Source: an uncultured Clostridia bacterium
GTDB lineage: Bacteria; Bacillota; Clostridia; Oscillospirales; Ruminococcaceae
Assembly (NCBI GenBank): GCA_947629905.1
Contig: CANRFM010000012.1
Location: 1-57,650, forward strand
Direction of reading: 5' to 3'
DNA length: 57,650 nt
Positions within the stretch are counted from its first letter, which is position 1. The number at the start of each line of letters is the position of its first letter. Shown piece by piece: positions 43,794 through 52,409 of the stretch. Made by a program: the position numbers and the translations under genes. A model generated the notes under the pieces. That model searched no databases, had not been told where the DNA came from, and saw only the letters and a list, made by a program, of their open reading frames with translations.

Positions 43794-44681
43794 ATGAAGG
43801 ACGACAAGGAACAGAACCCGGAACAGCCGCAGCCGAAGAAGAAGCGGCACTGGTTCAGGACTATCGCTATTATTTTGATAATCCTGCTGCTGCCGGGACT
43901 AAATCATTCGCTTGCGGTGCGCAGGTATACCGTGGATGCGGAACAGATCTCCGACAGGGTGCGCCTTGCTTTGATCACAGATCTGCACGCCAACCCCTAC
44001 GGCAAGGGGCAGCGGACCTTACTGGATGCTGTGGCACAGCAGGAACCCGATCTGGTCTTGCTGGGCGGGGATATTTTTGACGAACGGATGGACACGGAAG
44101 CCGCTGAAACAACGCTGCGGGCTTTGGAGGAGATTTACCCGTGTTACTATGTGATCGGCAACCATGAATGCTGGGGTACAATGGAACAGTTTGAGGAGGA
44201 TATGCAGATTCTCCATGACTGCGGGATTGAAATTCTTTCCGGGGAAACTGTCACGCTGACGGTCAACGGGCAGACGTTCAATCTCTGCGGCGTGGACGAC
44301 CCGATCGCCTATGCCTTTCCGCCGGACGAAGGGCAGGAGAAACGCCTTGAATTTTCGGCACAGCTTGAAAAGGTAAAGGCAGAATCGGACAACGGGTACT
44401 ACACTGTTCTGCTTTCCCACCGTCCGGAACGGTTTGAGGACTATGTAGAACAGGGCTTTGATCTGGTACTGAGCGGTCATGCACACGGCGGACAGTGGCG
44501 CATCCCGTTTCTGATCAACGGCTTGTATGCGCCGGATCAGGGGCTTTTCCCGGCATATGCCGGCGGGGAGTACCAAAGCGGCAATACGACCATGCTCGTG
44601 AGCCGGGGGCTTGCCAGAATTACACCGCTTGTGCCGAGAATTTACAACCGCCCGGAGCTTGTCATCGTGGACTTGGAATAG
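43794..44681 (+). CDS. Membrane-anchored metallophosphoesterase (YkuE-like)
   Basis: The 295-residue protein has a charged N-terminus, one membrane helix at about 22-38 and a calcineurin-like phosphoesterase domain. Metal-site motifs are ITDLHAN, LGGDIFDE, VIGNHECWG, LSHRPE and SGHAHGGQ, all intact. YkuE relatives act on lipid or nucleotide phosphates at the outer membrane face; the substrate is unknown. It is the second gene of the LRR operon. Confidence 0.93.
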   Translation: MKDDKEQNPEQPQPKKKRHWFRTIAIILIILLLPGLNHSLAVRRYTVDAEQISDRVRLALITDLHANPYGKGQRTLLDAVAQQEPDLVLLGGDIFDERMDTEAAETTLRALEEIYPCYYVIGNHECWGTMEQFEEDMQILHDCGIEILSGETVTLTVNGQTFNLCGVDDPIAYAFPPDEGQEKRLEFSAQLEKVKAESDNGYYTVLLSHRPERFEDYVEQGFDLVLSGHAHGGQWRIPFLINGLYAPDQGLFPAYAGGEYQSGNTTMLVSRGLARITPLVPRIYNRPELVIVDLE

Positions 44682-44709
44682 ATCGCAACTGTTAATTTTT
44701 GCAGGGGGC

Positions 44710-44738
44710 TTGCTTTTTTCCGGAAAATATGGTATGAT
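44710..44738 (+). promoter_or_regulatory. Promoter of the tautomerase-maf unit
   Basis: TTGCTT (44710-44715) and TATGAT (44733-44738) are 17 bp apart with TGG before the -10. CCGGAAA lies in the spacer at 44720-44726. Confidence 0.7.
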
Positions 44739-44777
44739 GAATGTAACAAGTCATCACAGAGGAAAGGAATGGATACC

Positions 44778-45014
44778 ATGCCGCATATTTCGATCAAAAT
44801 GCTGAAAGGGCGCACCGATGCGCAGAAACAGGCAGCCGCAGAAAAGCTTGCCGCTGCCCTGACCGAGGCGATCGGCTGTTTGCCGTCACATATTTCCGTT
44901 TCGGTGGAGGATTTCACACCGGAGGAATGGCAGGAACAGTACCGGAAGGAAGTCACGGAAAATTCCCACCTTGTGCTGCACCCCGACTATGACCCGAAGG
45001 AGCTGTTGAAATGA
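44778..45014 (+). CDS. 4-oxalocrotonate tautomerase/PptA-like protein
   Basis: The 78-residue protein belongs to the tautomerase superfamily, with Pro as the residue after Met (MPHISIKMLKGRTDAQK) and the VSVEDFTPEEW block of PptA relatives. The ATG at 44778 is chosen over one three codons earlier because the catalytic proline must become N-terminal and spacing from AAAGGA is better. Its stop overlaps maf (ATGA). The substrate is unknown. It is the second tautomerase of the window. Confidence 0.87.
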   Translation: MPHISIKMLKGRTDAQKQAAAEKLAAALTEAIGCLPSHISVSVEDFTPEEWQEQYRKEVTENSHLVLHPDYDPKELLK

Positions 45015-45619
45015 GCCTGATACTTGCATCCGGTTCGCCCAGACGGCAGGAATTGCTGCACCTTGTGGAGGAGGATTTCATCGTGCATCCGGTGGATGCG
45101 GACGAGACACTGCCTGCCGGAATGCCGGTGGATATGGCAGCGATCTACCTTGCCGACAAGAAAGCGGCAATGGCGGCAGCGGAATTTCCGGAAGATATTG
45201 TGATCGGCTGCGACACGGTCGTTATCCTTGAGGACGAGATCATGGGCAAGCCGAAAGACAGGGACGATGCCCGCCGTATGCTGCAAGCCCTCTCCGGGAG
45301 GACACACACGGTCATGACGGGGGTTGCTTTGTATCTCGGAAAGCAGACGACGGCATTCACGGCGGAAACACAGGTGACGTTCTACCCCATTGATGCGGCG
45401 GAGATCGAAGCCTACCTCGATACGGGAGAACCGTTTGACAAGGCGGGCGCTTATGGCATTCAGGGCAAGGGTGCGCTGCTGGTGCGGGGCATCGAGGGGG
45501 ATTATTTCAACGTGGTCGGTCTGCCGGCTGCACAGCTTGCCCGCACGCTGAAGCAGTTCCGCCGTGCGGTACGGCATCCGAAGCTGCGCCTGAAAAAACC
45601 GGGAGACAGCACGGAATGA
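45011..45619 (+). CDS. maf: Maf nucleotide pyrophosphatase
   Basis: The 202-residue protein has the Maf start LILASGSPRRQELL, the VIGCDTVV block and the C-terminal YGIQGKGALLVRGIEGDYFNVVGLP of the YhdE subgroup, which hydrolyses dTTP, UTP and modified relatives. It overlaps the tautomerase gene by 4 bp. An inverted repeat follows its stop. Confidence 0.95.
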   Translation: MSLILASGSPRRQELLHLVEEDFIVHPVDADETLPAGMPVDMAAIYLADKKAAMAAAEFPEDIVIGCDTVVILEDEIMGKPKDRDDARRMLQALSGRTHTVMTGVALYLGKQTTAFTAETQVTFYPIDAAEIEAYLDTGEPFDKAGAYGIQGKGALLVRGIEGDYFNVVGLPAAQLARTLKQFRRAVRHPKLRLKKPGDSTE

Positions 45620-45638
45620 CAGAACAGACAGAAAGAAA

Positions 45639-45677
45639 AAATTTCCGGTAAAATGATTGACATTTTGCCGGAAATTT
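45639..45677 (+). terminator. Long inverted repeat ending maf and overlapping the alaS promoter
   Basis: A 17-bp arm (45639-45655) and its complement (45661-45677) match at 16 of 17 positions, the remaining pair being a U-G wobble in RNA, around a 5-nt loop. It is AT-rich with a CCGG core and ends in TTT, so it may be a weak terminator for maf. The right arm contains the end of the -35 element and most of the spacer of the alaS promoter. Confidence 0.55.
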
Positions 45678-45685
45678 GCTATACT
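45657..45685 (+). promoter_or_regulatory. Sigma-A promoter of the alaS operon
   Basis: Perfect TTGACA (45657-45662) and TATACT (45680-45685) are 17 bp apart with TTTGC before the -10. The leader to the alaS ATG is about 50 nt, too short for a T-box. Confidence 0.88.
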
Positions 45686-45745
45686 ATATGTGTATGTGCA
45701 GCGTGCAGAACGCTGTGAAAATCTTTTGCGATGGAGTGAGTTGCG

Positions 45746-48367
45746 ATGGAATGGCGTGGACTGAATGATCTGCGTGAGCAGTTTTTGTCCTTCTTTGAAA
45801 GCAAGCAGCATACCCGGATGGCAAGTGCTTCTCTTGTGCCGCAGGGCGACAAGAGCTTGCTGCTCATCAATTCCGGTATGGCACCGCTGAAAAAATTCTT
45901 CCTCGGACAGGCTGTCCCCCCGAATGTGCGGGTAACGACCTGTCAGAAGTGCATCCGTACCCCCGATATTGAGAATGTCGGCAAGACGGCACGGCATGGC
46001 ACGTATTTTGAGATGCTCGGCAATTTCTCGTTCGGGGATTATTTCAAGCGTGAGGCGATCGGCTGGGCGTGGGAATTTTTCACGGAAGTCCTGAAAATGC
46101 CCAAGGAGCTGCTGTATTGCTCCGTTTTTCAGGATGACGATGAAGCCTATGACATCTGGACAAAGGAGATCGGCGTTGACCCGTCCCACATGGTGCGCAT
46201 GGGCAGAGAGGATAATTTCTGGGAGCATGGTTCCGGTCCGTGCGGTCCGTGTTCGGAGATCTATTTTGACCGTGGTGCAGACAAGGGCTGCGGCAAGCCG
46301 GACTGCCATGTCGGCTGCGAGTGCGACCGCTTTGTCGAGGTGTGGAACCTGGTGTTCAGCCAGTTCGACTCCGACGGCAACGGGCATTATACTGAAATGG
46401 AACACAAGAACATTGACACCGGCATGGGACTGGAACGCCTTGCCTGCGTGATGCAGGGCGTGGACAACCTCTTTGAGGTGGACACCGTGCAGAATATCAT
46501 GAAGCACATTTCCCGCATTGCCGGGATCACCTACAAGCAGAACGAAGCAAATGATGTTTCCCTGCGTGTGATCACCGACCATATCCGTTCTACAACGTTC
46601 ATGGTGGGCGACGGTGTGCTGCCGTCCAATGAGGGGAGGGGCTATGTGCTGCGCCGTCTGCTGCGGCGGGCTGCCCGTCACGGCAGAATGATCGGCATAC
46701 GGGGGACATTCCTGCATGAGGTCTGCGATACGGTCATTGACGAAAACAAGTGCGCTTACCCCGAACTGGAGGAAAAGCGCAGCTATATCAAGAAGATCAT
46801 TCAGGTGGAGGAGGAGACCTTTGCCAAGACCATTGACAGGGGTCTGGAGCTGCTCAATGAACTGATCGAAAAGGCAGACGGACAGCTTGCCGGGGAGGAT
46901 GTGTTCCGCCTGAGCGATACCTACGGTTTCCCGTTTGACCTGACGGTGGAGATCGCAGCAGAACACGGGCTGACGGTCGATGAAGCCGGCTACCGGGCAC
47001 TGGTGCAGAAGCAGAGAGACACCGCCAAGGCAGACCATCTGGCAAAGGCAAGCTCTTCATGGGCAGAGGATGCCGTCAAGCTTGACGTGCCGAAAACAAC
47101 TTTTGTCGGGTATCAGGCATTTACCGCAAAGGCAAAGATCCTTGCCATTCTTCAGGACGGCGTGCCTGTGGAGGCTGTCAGCGGCAATGCGGCGTTAGTA
47201 CTCGATGTGACACCGTTCTATGCGGAAAGCGGCGGACAGATCTCCGACAGCGGCAGAATCTGCGGGGAAGGCGGAATGGTGTTTGCGGTTTCCTCTGTCA
47301 TGAAGGACGAGGACGGGCATTTCCTGCATCATGGTACTGTGGAAAGCGGAAGCTGTCACGTCGGGGACGAGGTGGAAGCTGCTATTGTCGTGGAACGGCG
47401 GCAGGACATCATGCGCAATCATACAGCGGCGCATTTGTTGCAGGCTGCACTGCGGCAGGTTCTGGGCGAACACGTGCATCAGGCAGGACAGCTTGTCAAC
47501 GAGACGGCTTGCCGGTTTGACTTCTCGCATTTCAGTGCCATGACAACGGATGAGATCTGTAAGGTGGAAGAACTTGTCAATCAGTGGATCTTGCAGGCAA
47601 TTCCGGTCGAGGTCAATGAGATGCCCATTGCTGAGGCGAAGCAGCTTGGCGCAATGGCTTTGTTTGGCGAAAAGTACGGCGACATTGTTCGTGTCGTGAA
47701 AGCCGGGGGCGTTTCCGTGGAATTTTGCGGCGGTACGCACGTGGCGAATACTGCCAATATCGGGCTGTTCCATATCGTTTCAGAAAGCTCTGTGGCATCG
47801 GGCGTGCGCCGTATCGAGGCTGTCACGGGTGCGAATGTGCTGCACCTGCTCCACACTATGCAGGAGACCCTTGACGAAAGCGCAAAGGCACTGAAACTCG
47901 GCAACCCGAACGAACTCCCGGCGAAGTGTGCAGCTGTCATGACACAGCTCCGGGAGACCGAAAAGACAGTCGATACGCTCCGGCAGAAATTAGCCGGCGG
48001 TGCGGTGGAAGACCTTGCGAAAACGGCAAAGGACATCCACGGCGTGAAAATTGCCGCAAAAACAGTCGAGGGTGCCAATGCCGATCTGCTGCGCAAAATG
48101 GGCGACCGCCTGAAAGATACGCCCGATGCGTTTATCGCTGTTTTGGCAAGCACAGGACTGGACAAGACACAGCTCTACTGCGTGTGCAGCAAGGCGGCAG
48201 CGGCAAAGGGCGCACACGCCGGAAAGATCGTGCAGAAGCTTGCAGCGCTCACAGGCGGCAAGGGAGGCGGCAGACCGGACAGCGCAATGGCTGGTATCGG
48301 GGATGCTGCCCTGACAGAGAAGGCTTTGGCTGCATTGGAGACTGTGGTCTCTGAAATGATACAGTAA
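45746..48367 (+). CDS. alaS: Alanyl-tRNA synthetase
   Basis: The 873-residue class II synthetase charges tRNA-Ala. The catalytic domain has the RVTTCQKCIRTPDIENVGKTARH block. The editing domain has HTAAHLLQAALRQ and VEFCGGTHV zinc ligands, and the C-Ala domain ends with GGKGGGRPDSAMAGIGD. The initiation site is weak (ATGGAGTGAGTTGCG). It is the first gene of an eight-gene operon. Confidence 0.98.
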   Translation: MEWRGLNDLREQFLSFFESKQHTRMASASLVPQGDKSLLLINSGMAPLKKFFLGQAVPPNVRVTTCQKCIRTPDIENVGKTARHGTYFEMLGNFSFGDYFKREAIGWAWEFFTEVLKMPKELLYCSVFQDDDEAYDIWTKEIGVDPSHMVRMGREDNFWEHGSGPCGPCSEIYFDRGADKGCGKPDCHVGCECDRFVEVWNLVFSQFDSDGNGHYTEMEHKNIDTGMGLERLACVMQGVDNLFEVDTVQNIMKHISRIAGITYKQNEANDVSLRVITDHIRSTTFMVGDGVLPSNEGRGYVLRRLLRRAARHGRMIGIRGTFLHEVCDTVIDENKCAYPELEEKRSYIKKIIQVEEETFAKTIDRGLELLNELIEKADGQLAGEDVFRLSDTYGFPFDLTVEIAAEHGLTVDEAGYRALVQKQRDTAKADHLAKASSSWAEDAVKLDVPKTTFVGYQAFTAKAKILAILQDGVPVEAVSGNAALVLDVTPFYAESGGQISDSGRICGEGGMVFAVSSVMKDEDGHFLHHGTVESGSCHVGDEVEAAIVVERRQDIMRNHTAAHLLQAALRQVLGEHVHQAGQLVNETACRFDFSHFSAMTTDEICKVEELVNQWILQAIPVEVNEMPIAEAKQLGAMALFGEKYGDIVRVVKAGGVSVEFCGGTHVANTANIGLFHIVSESSVASGVRRIEAVTGANVLHLLHTMQETLDESAKALKLGNPNELPAKCAAVMTQLRETEKTVDTLRQKLAGGAVEDLAKTAKDIHGVKIAAKTVEGANADLLRKMGDRLKDTPDAFIAVLASTGLDKTQLYCVCSKAAAAKGAHAGKIVQKLAALTGGKGGGRPDSAMAGIGDAALTEKALAALETVVSEMIQ

Positions 48368-48378
48368 GGAGAAAGATC

Positions 48379-48726
48379 ATGGAAGATTGTTTATTCTGTA
48401 AGATCATTGCAGGGGAAATTCCCTCTGCCAAGGTGTATGAGGATGATTTTGTCTTTGCGTTCAAGGACATCAGCCCCATTGCGCCGGTACACTACCTGTT
48501 CGTGCCGAAAACGCATATCTGCTGTGCAAAAAAGATCACGGCGGATAATTCCGTGCAGGTCGCCAAGATTTTTGAGGCGATCAGCAAGATCGCAGCGGAT
48601 GAGAAGATCGACAGTTTCCGTGTCATCAACAACTGCGGGGAAGATGCCGGGCAAAGTGTGATGCACCTGCATTTCCACCTGTTGGCGGGAAAGCAGATGG
48701 GCTGGGGCGAACAGTCGCTCGGCTGA
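48379..48726 (+). CDS. hinT: HIT-family nucleotide hydrolase (HinT-like)
   Basis: The 115-residue protein starts with the zinc-type MEDCLFCKIIAGEIPS and carries the histidine triad as HLHFHLLAG. HinT proteins hydrolyse aminoacyl-AMP and adenosine phosphoramidates, which fits a place after a tRNA synthetase. AAGGAG precedes the ATG. Confidence 0.95.
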   Translation: MEDCLFCKIIAGEIPSAKVYEDDFVFAFKDISPIAPVHYLFVPKTHICCAKKITADNSVQVAKIFEAISKIAADEKIDSFRVINNCGEDAGQSVMHLHFHLLAGKQMGWGEQSLG

Positions 48727-48742
48727 AAAGGAGAGTCCGGAA

Positions 48743-49285
48743 ATGGCTGAATTTTATGAAATGCAGATCGCAGGGCTGACCCGGCGGCTGGAGAAATGCC
48801 CTGTGAATGAAAAGCTCGATATTGCAGCATTTGTCATGTTCTCTGATGTGGAGATCACGGTCGCAAGTGCTAAGGCGCTGTTGGAGAAATGCCCGGAGTT
48901 TGACGTGCTGCTGACGGCGGAATGCAAGGGCATCCCGCTTGCCTACGAAATGGCAAGGCAGAGCGGCAAGCCCTATGTGGTAGCCCGGAAATCCGTCAAG
49001 ATCTACATGAAAGACGTGGTCGCCGTCAAGGTAAAGTCCATTACGACCGCCGCTGAACAGGTGCTGTATCTCGGACAGGACAAGTACGGGATGCTGACCG
49101 GGAAACGGGTGCTGATCGTAGATGATGTCATCAGCACCGGAGAGTCCCTGCGTGCGCTGACGGAACTCACAGCACAGGCAGGCGGCAAGATCGCCGGCTG
49201 TGCGGCAGTTCTTGCTGAGGGCGATGCGGCAGACCGGACGGACATTATTTATCTGGAAAAGCTGCCCTTGTTCTTTAAGGACTGA
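48743..49285 (+). CDS. Adenine phosphoribosyltransferase-like protein
   Basis: The 180-residue protein has the type I phosphoribosyltransferase PRPP loop VLIVDDVISTGESLRAL and the Apt/Xpt-like AECKGIPLAYEMARQSGKPYVVARK block. It may salvage a purine base. Assignment to adenine is uncertain because the N-terminal hood differs from classic Apt. Its stop overlaps the comEC start (TGATG). Confidence 0.85.
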   Translation: MAEFYEMQIAGLTRRLEKCPVNEKLDIAAFVMFSDVEITVASAKALLEKCPEFDVLLTAECKGIPLAYEMARQSGKPYVVARKSVKIYMKDVVAVKVKSITTAAEQVLYLGQDKYGMLTGKRVLIVDDVISTGESLRALTELTAQAGGKIAGCAAVLAEGDAADRTDIIYLEKLPLFFKD

Positions 49286-51366
49286 TGAAACGCCCGGCGG
49301 TTTTCCTTGGATTGCCCTTTGTGTTCGGGCTGGTGCTGGCATCTTTTTCGCTGTCGGTGTTCACGGCCTGCGGGGCGGTTCTGCTCACGGGCTGTGGTCT
49401 GCTGTTGGTGCGCAAGGGCTGGCGGCGGTATATTGTGGTCGGCACGCTGTCATGTCTGACGGCGTGCTGCCTGTATTGGCAGGCGGATGCCCGCAGTGCG
49501 GCGCAGCTTGCCTGTGCCGGGCAGGAGACGGCATTCACCGGAACGGTCTCGGCGGTGACGGTATACGAAAGCGGCTACGCCCGGTACTTTCTGGACGGAA
49601 AACTGAATGGCGCTGTTCCGGCAAGGGTGGAATATTTTACCGACCGGACAGATTTGTCCTATGGCGAAATCATTACACTTTCGGGTGTGCCGGAGACGGA
49701 GAAAACGGATTACCTCTTTGACGGGGAGAGCTATGCCAAGGCAAACGGCATTTTCCTGCGGTTTGATACAGGGGCAGTGCTGCTGAACCGTACAGCCGGC
49801 AAGCCCACGCTGCGCAGCATGGTTTTTCACTGGCGCAGGACGGTGACGGACAGGCTGAAAGCGCACATGGGTGAACAGACGGGTGCCATGCTCACGGGAA
49901 TGCTGTTCGGGGATAAATCGGGGATGAGCCGCAGCAGCCGGACGGCCTTGTCCCGTGCGGGGATCGGGCATATTCTGGCAGTTTCAGGGCTGCATCTGGA
50001 TTTTATCGCTTTGTGCATTGCCGGTATTCTGAAACGGCTGAAAGCGGGCAGGAAGCTGTCCTTTCTGCTGATGGCAGGGGTATGCGGTCTGTTTGTCATT
50101 TGTGCAGGGGAGACAGTTTCGGTGGAGCGTGCCTGTATCATGGTATTGCTGCGGCAGGCTGCCGTGGTGTTTTACCGGAGGGCAGACTCCCTCAATTCCC
50201 TGAGCATTGCCATGTTGCTGCTTGGTATCGGGAATCCGTTTGTGGTGCACAGTGCGGCGTTCTGGCTTTCGTGCTGCGGTGCTTGCGGAATGGGTGTCAT
50301 CGCACCGTACATGACAGCAGGTATGCCCGTGAAACATTTCTGGCAGAAACTACTGAAACAAATCGCAGGCTTCTGTTGGGTGTGGGCAGCTTTGTTTCCG
50401 GCAAGTGCTGTCTTTTTCCGGGAAATTTCCCTGATCTCGCCGCTGTCCAATCTGCTGCTCGTTCCGGTGTGTATGCTTGCCATGCTGCTGGGTATGATAG
50501 CCGTTCTGCTTGGCGGGCAGGGTGTTCCGGCGGAACTGCTGCTGTCCGGTGCGGACGGGCTTTGCAAGTTTGTGGCGTATGTTTCGGAAACGGCAGCCGG
50601 TTTTGCATGGGCATATGTGCCGACCGGGAGCAAGGTGCTGCTGTTTGTGCTTGGGGCGGGGCTTGTTCTTGTTGCTGTGTGCCATTATCTGGAAAGAAAC
50701 AAAAAGCACACCGCAGCGGCGGCTGTGGTCGCCTTTGTGACCGTGTGTGCGGCAGCCGGGTGGGAGAGCCGTTTTCAGCAGGAAGACCTGCGGATCACCG
50801 TACTGGGAGAAGGGCGGAATTGCGTGGTCGTGCTGTCCGGCGGTGCGGATGCGGTGGTGTTCGATCTGTGCGGCGCTTCCGGTGCGCCTGCCTATGCGGA
50901 TGCCTACCTTTCTGAAAATGGTCTGGAACGGGTTGAAAACCTCTTCCTGTGGGAGACAAAAGAGGCAAATCTGCGGAATTACAGCCGCTATTTTGCCTTT
51001 CATCAGCCGGAGCAGGTCTGCACCTTTGCGGAGACGGAGGAAACGCTGTTCGGCGCAGTGCCGGAGTACATTGAACGCCGGGAGCTGCTCTTTCACGGGG
51101 CAAAAATCACTGCGGAAGCTTCACGGGTAACGGTGGAATATGCAGGTATGACCTATGTCTGCACAGACGGCAGTGCGGAAATTGTAGAAAAGCCCGAAAT
51201 ACTGGTGCTTTACGGCAGAAATAAAACCGCACCGCCGGAATGCGGCATTTTGACGGTACTGGACAGTGAGAGCCGCTGCCGCCCGGATGCGCATACGTTT
51301 GTGGGCGAAAATAATCTTGAAGTAAGAATTGCGGACGACGGCAAATGCCGGGTAAGGAGGCTGTAA
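49285..51366 (+). CDS. comEC: ComEC/Rec2-type DNA uptake channel with ligand-less C-terminal domain
   Basis: The 693-residue protein has N-terminal helices and a DUF4131-like OB domain (about 60-170). The Competence domain from about residue 200 has LFGDKSGM and RAGIGHILAVSGLHL, followed by many helices to about 480. The C-terminal 200 residues take the place of the metallo-beta-lactamase nuclease domain, but the DVGQGD entry reads VLGEGRN and the THxHxDH ligands are absent (LWETKEANLRNY). The channel may import DNA without nuclease action from this domain, or do something else. It overlaps both neighbours. Confidence 0.88.
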   Translation: MKRPAVFLGLPFVFGLVLASFSLSVFTACGAVLLTGCGLLLVRKGWRRYIVVGTLSCLTACCLYWQADARSAAQLACAGQETAFTGTVSAVTVYESGYARYFLDGKLNGAVPARVEYFTDRTDLSYGEIITLSGVPETEKTDYLFDGESYAKANGIFLRFDTGAVLLNRTAGKPTLRSMVFHWRRTVTDRLKAHMGEQTGAMLTGMLFGDKSGMSRSSRTALSRAGIGHILAVSGLHLDFIALCIAGILKRLKAGRKLSFLLMAGVCGLFVICAGETVSVERACIMVLLRQAAVVFYRRADSLNSLSIAMLLLGIGNPFVVHSAAFWLSCCGACGMGVIAPYMTAGMPVKHFWQKLLKQIAGFCWVWAALFPASAVFFREISLISPLSNLLLVPVCMLAMLLGMIAVLLGGQGVPAELLLSGADGLCKFVAYVSETAAGFAWAYVPTGSKVLLFVLGAGLVLVAVCHYLERNKKHTAAAAVVAFVTVCAAAGWESRFQQEDLRITVLGEGRNCVVVLSGGADAVVFDLCGASGAPAYADAYLSENGLERVENLFLWETKEANLRNYSRYFAFHQPEQVCTFAETEETLFGAVPEYIERRELLFHGAKITAEASRVTVEYAGMTYVCTDGSAEIVEKPEILVLYGRNKTAPPECGILTVLDSESRCRPDAHTFVGENNLEVRIADDGKCRVRRL

Positions 51367-52409
51367 TGGCAAATCTGGATGCAAGGGGCTTGCAGGAACA
51401 GGTGAAAAATGGCAGATTTTCCAATCTCTACTATCTGTACGGCAGCGATGTGGCAGCTGTGGAGCAGAACACGGCACGTCTCCTGAAAGCCATTGCAGGC
51501 GGGGAACCGGACAGTATCACCAAACTGGACGGCACGAATCTCGATGTCAGCCGCCTTGCGGAGGAGGCGGATCTTTGCCCGATGCTGGCGGATTTTAACT
51601 GCATCCGTATTCACGACTGCAACATGGAAAGCCTGCGGGAGGAGCAGCGGAAAGCCTTGCTTGCCGTGGCAGAACAGGCGGCAGGGCAGACGATTTTGGT
51701 GTTTGATGTGACGGGGTTTGACGTGTTCGGCGGCAAGACGGGGAAGAACAAGAAGCCCACGGCGAAAAACAAGACCCTCATCGATTTCATTGCCAAACAC
51801 GGGACAGTCTGCTGCTTTGAGCCAAAAAGTCAGTCGCAGATGATCAGCGATATTACTGCCATGGCAAAAAAGCGGGGCTGTACCATTGACCGTCCGGCTG
51901 CGGTGAGCCTTGCGGGGTACTGCGGAGCGCAGACGCTGCAGCTGAGGCAGGAGATGGACAAGCTGTGCGCCTTTGCGGACGGCGGAGAAATTACGGAACA
52001 GATGGTGCAGGAGATGGTCGTACCGCAGCTCGATACGGCTGTCTACCGGCTGACGGATGCGGTTCTCAGGCATAATGCTGCGGCTGCGATGCGCTGTGTC
52101 AATGAACTGCTTGCCATGCGTGTGGAAACGTCCTATCTGCTTGCTGCGGTGGCAGGCAGCCTGACGGATGTGCAGCGGGCGGCGGCGGCAAGGCTTGCGG
52201 GAAAGACTGTGCAGGATATGATGGCGGATTTTTCCTACCGGTTCGGGTTTGCGGTGGAGAATGCATTCCGCACGGCAGCAGGGGAACAGCCGGAGCATAT
52301 TGCGCACTGCCTGAAATTGCTGCGGGATGCGGAATACCGGCTGCATTCGGGGGCTGTGGATGAACGGGTGCTTTTTGAGAAAACCATTGTGGAGATGCTG
52401 AGAAAATGA
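51366..52409 (+). CDS. holA: DNA polymerase III delta subunit
   Basis: The 347-residue clamp-loader subunit opens the beta clamp. The RFSNLYYLYGSDVAAVEQNTARL start, the central TILVFDVTGFDVF strand and the C-terminal LLRDAEYRLHSGAVDERVLFEKTIVEM segment are typical. Start 51366 overlaps the comEC stop (TAATG) behind AAGGAGG. comEC-holA is a common Firmicute order. Confidence 0.94.
   Translation: MANLDARGLQEQVKNGRFSNLYYLYGSDVAAVEQNTARLLKAIAGGEPDSITKLDGTNLDVSRLAEEADLCPMLADFNCIRIHDCNMESLREEQRKALLAVAEQAAGQTILVFDVTGFDVFGGKTGKNKKPTAKNKTLIDFIAKHGTVCCFEPKSQSQMISDITAMAKKRGCTIDRPAAVSLAGYCGAQTLQLRQEMDKLCAFADGGEITEQMVQEMVVPQLDTAVYRLTDAVLRHNAAAAMRCVNELLAMRVETSYLLAAVAGSLTDVQRAAAARLAGKTVQDMMADFSYRFGFAVENAFRTAAGEQPEHIAHCLKLLRDAEYRLHSGAVDERVLFEKTIVEMLRK

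Noticed and set aside
45686..45745. Possible T-box leader before alaS
   Set aside because: The leader is about 50 nt, with no T-box sequence or specifier stem; proS also lacks one.
44987..47038. A 683-codon open frame on the minus strand
   Set aside because: It is the complement of maf and alaS, both certain genes, and has no initiation signal or recognisable domain.
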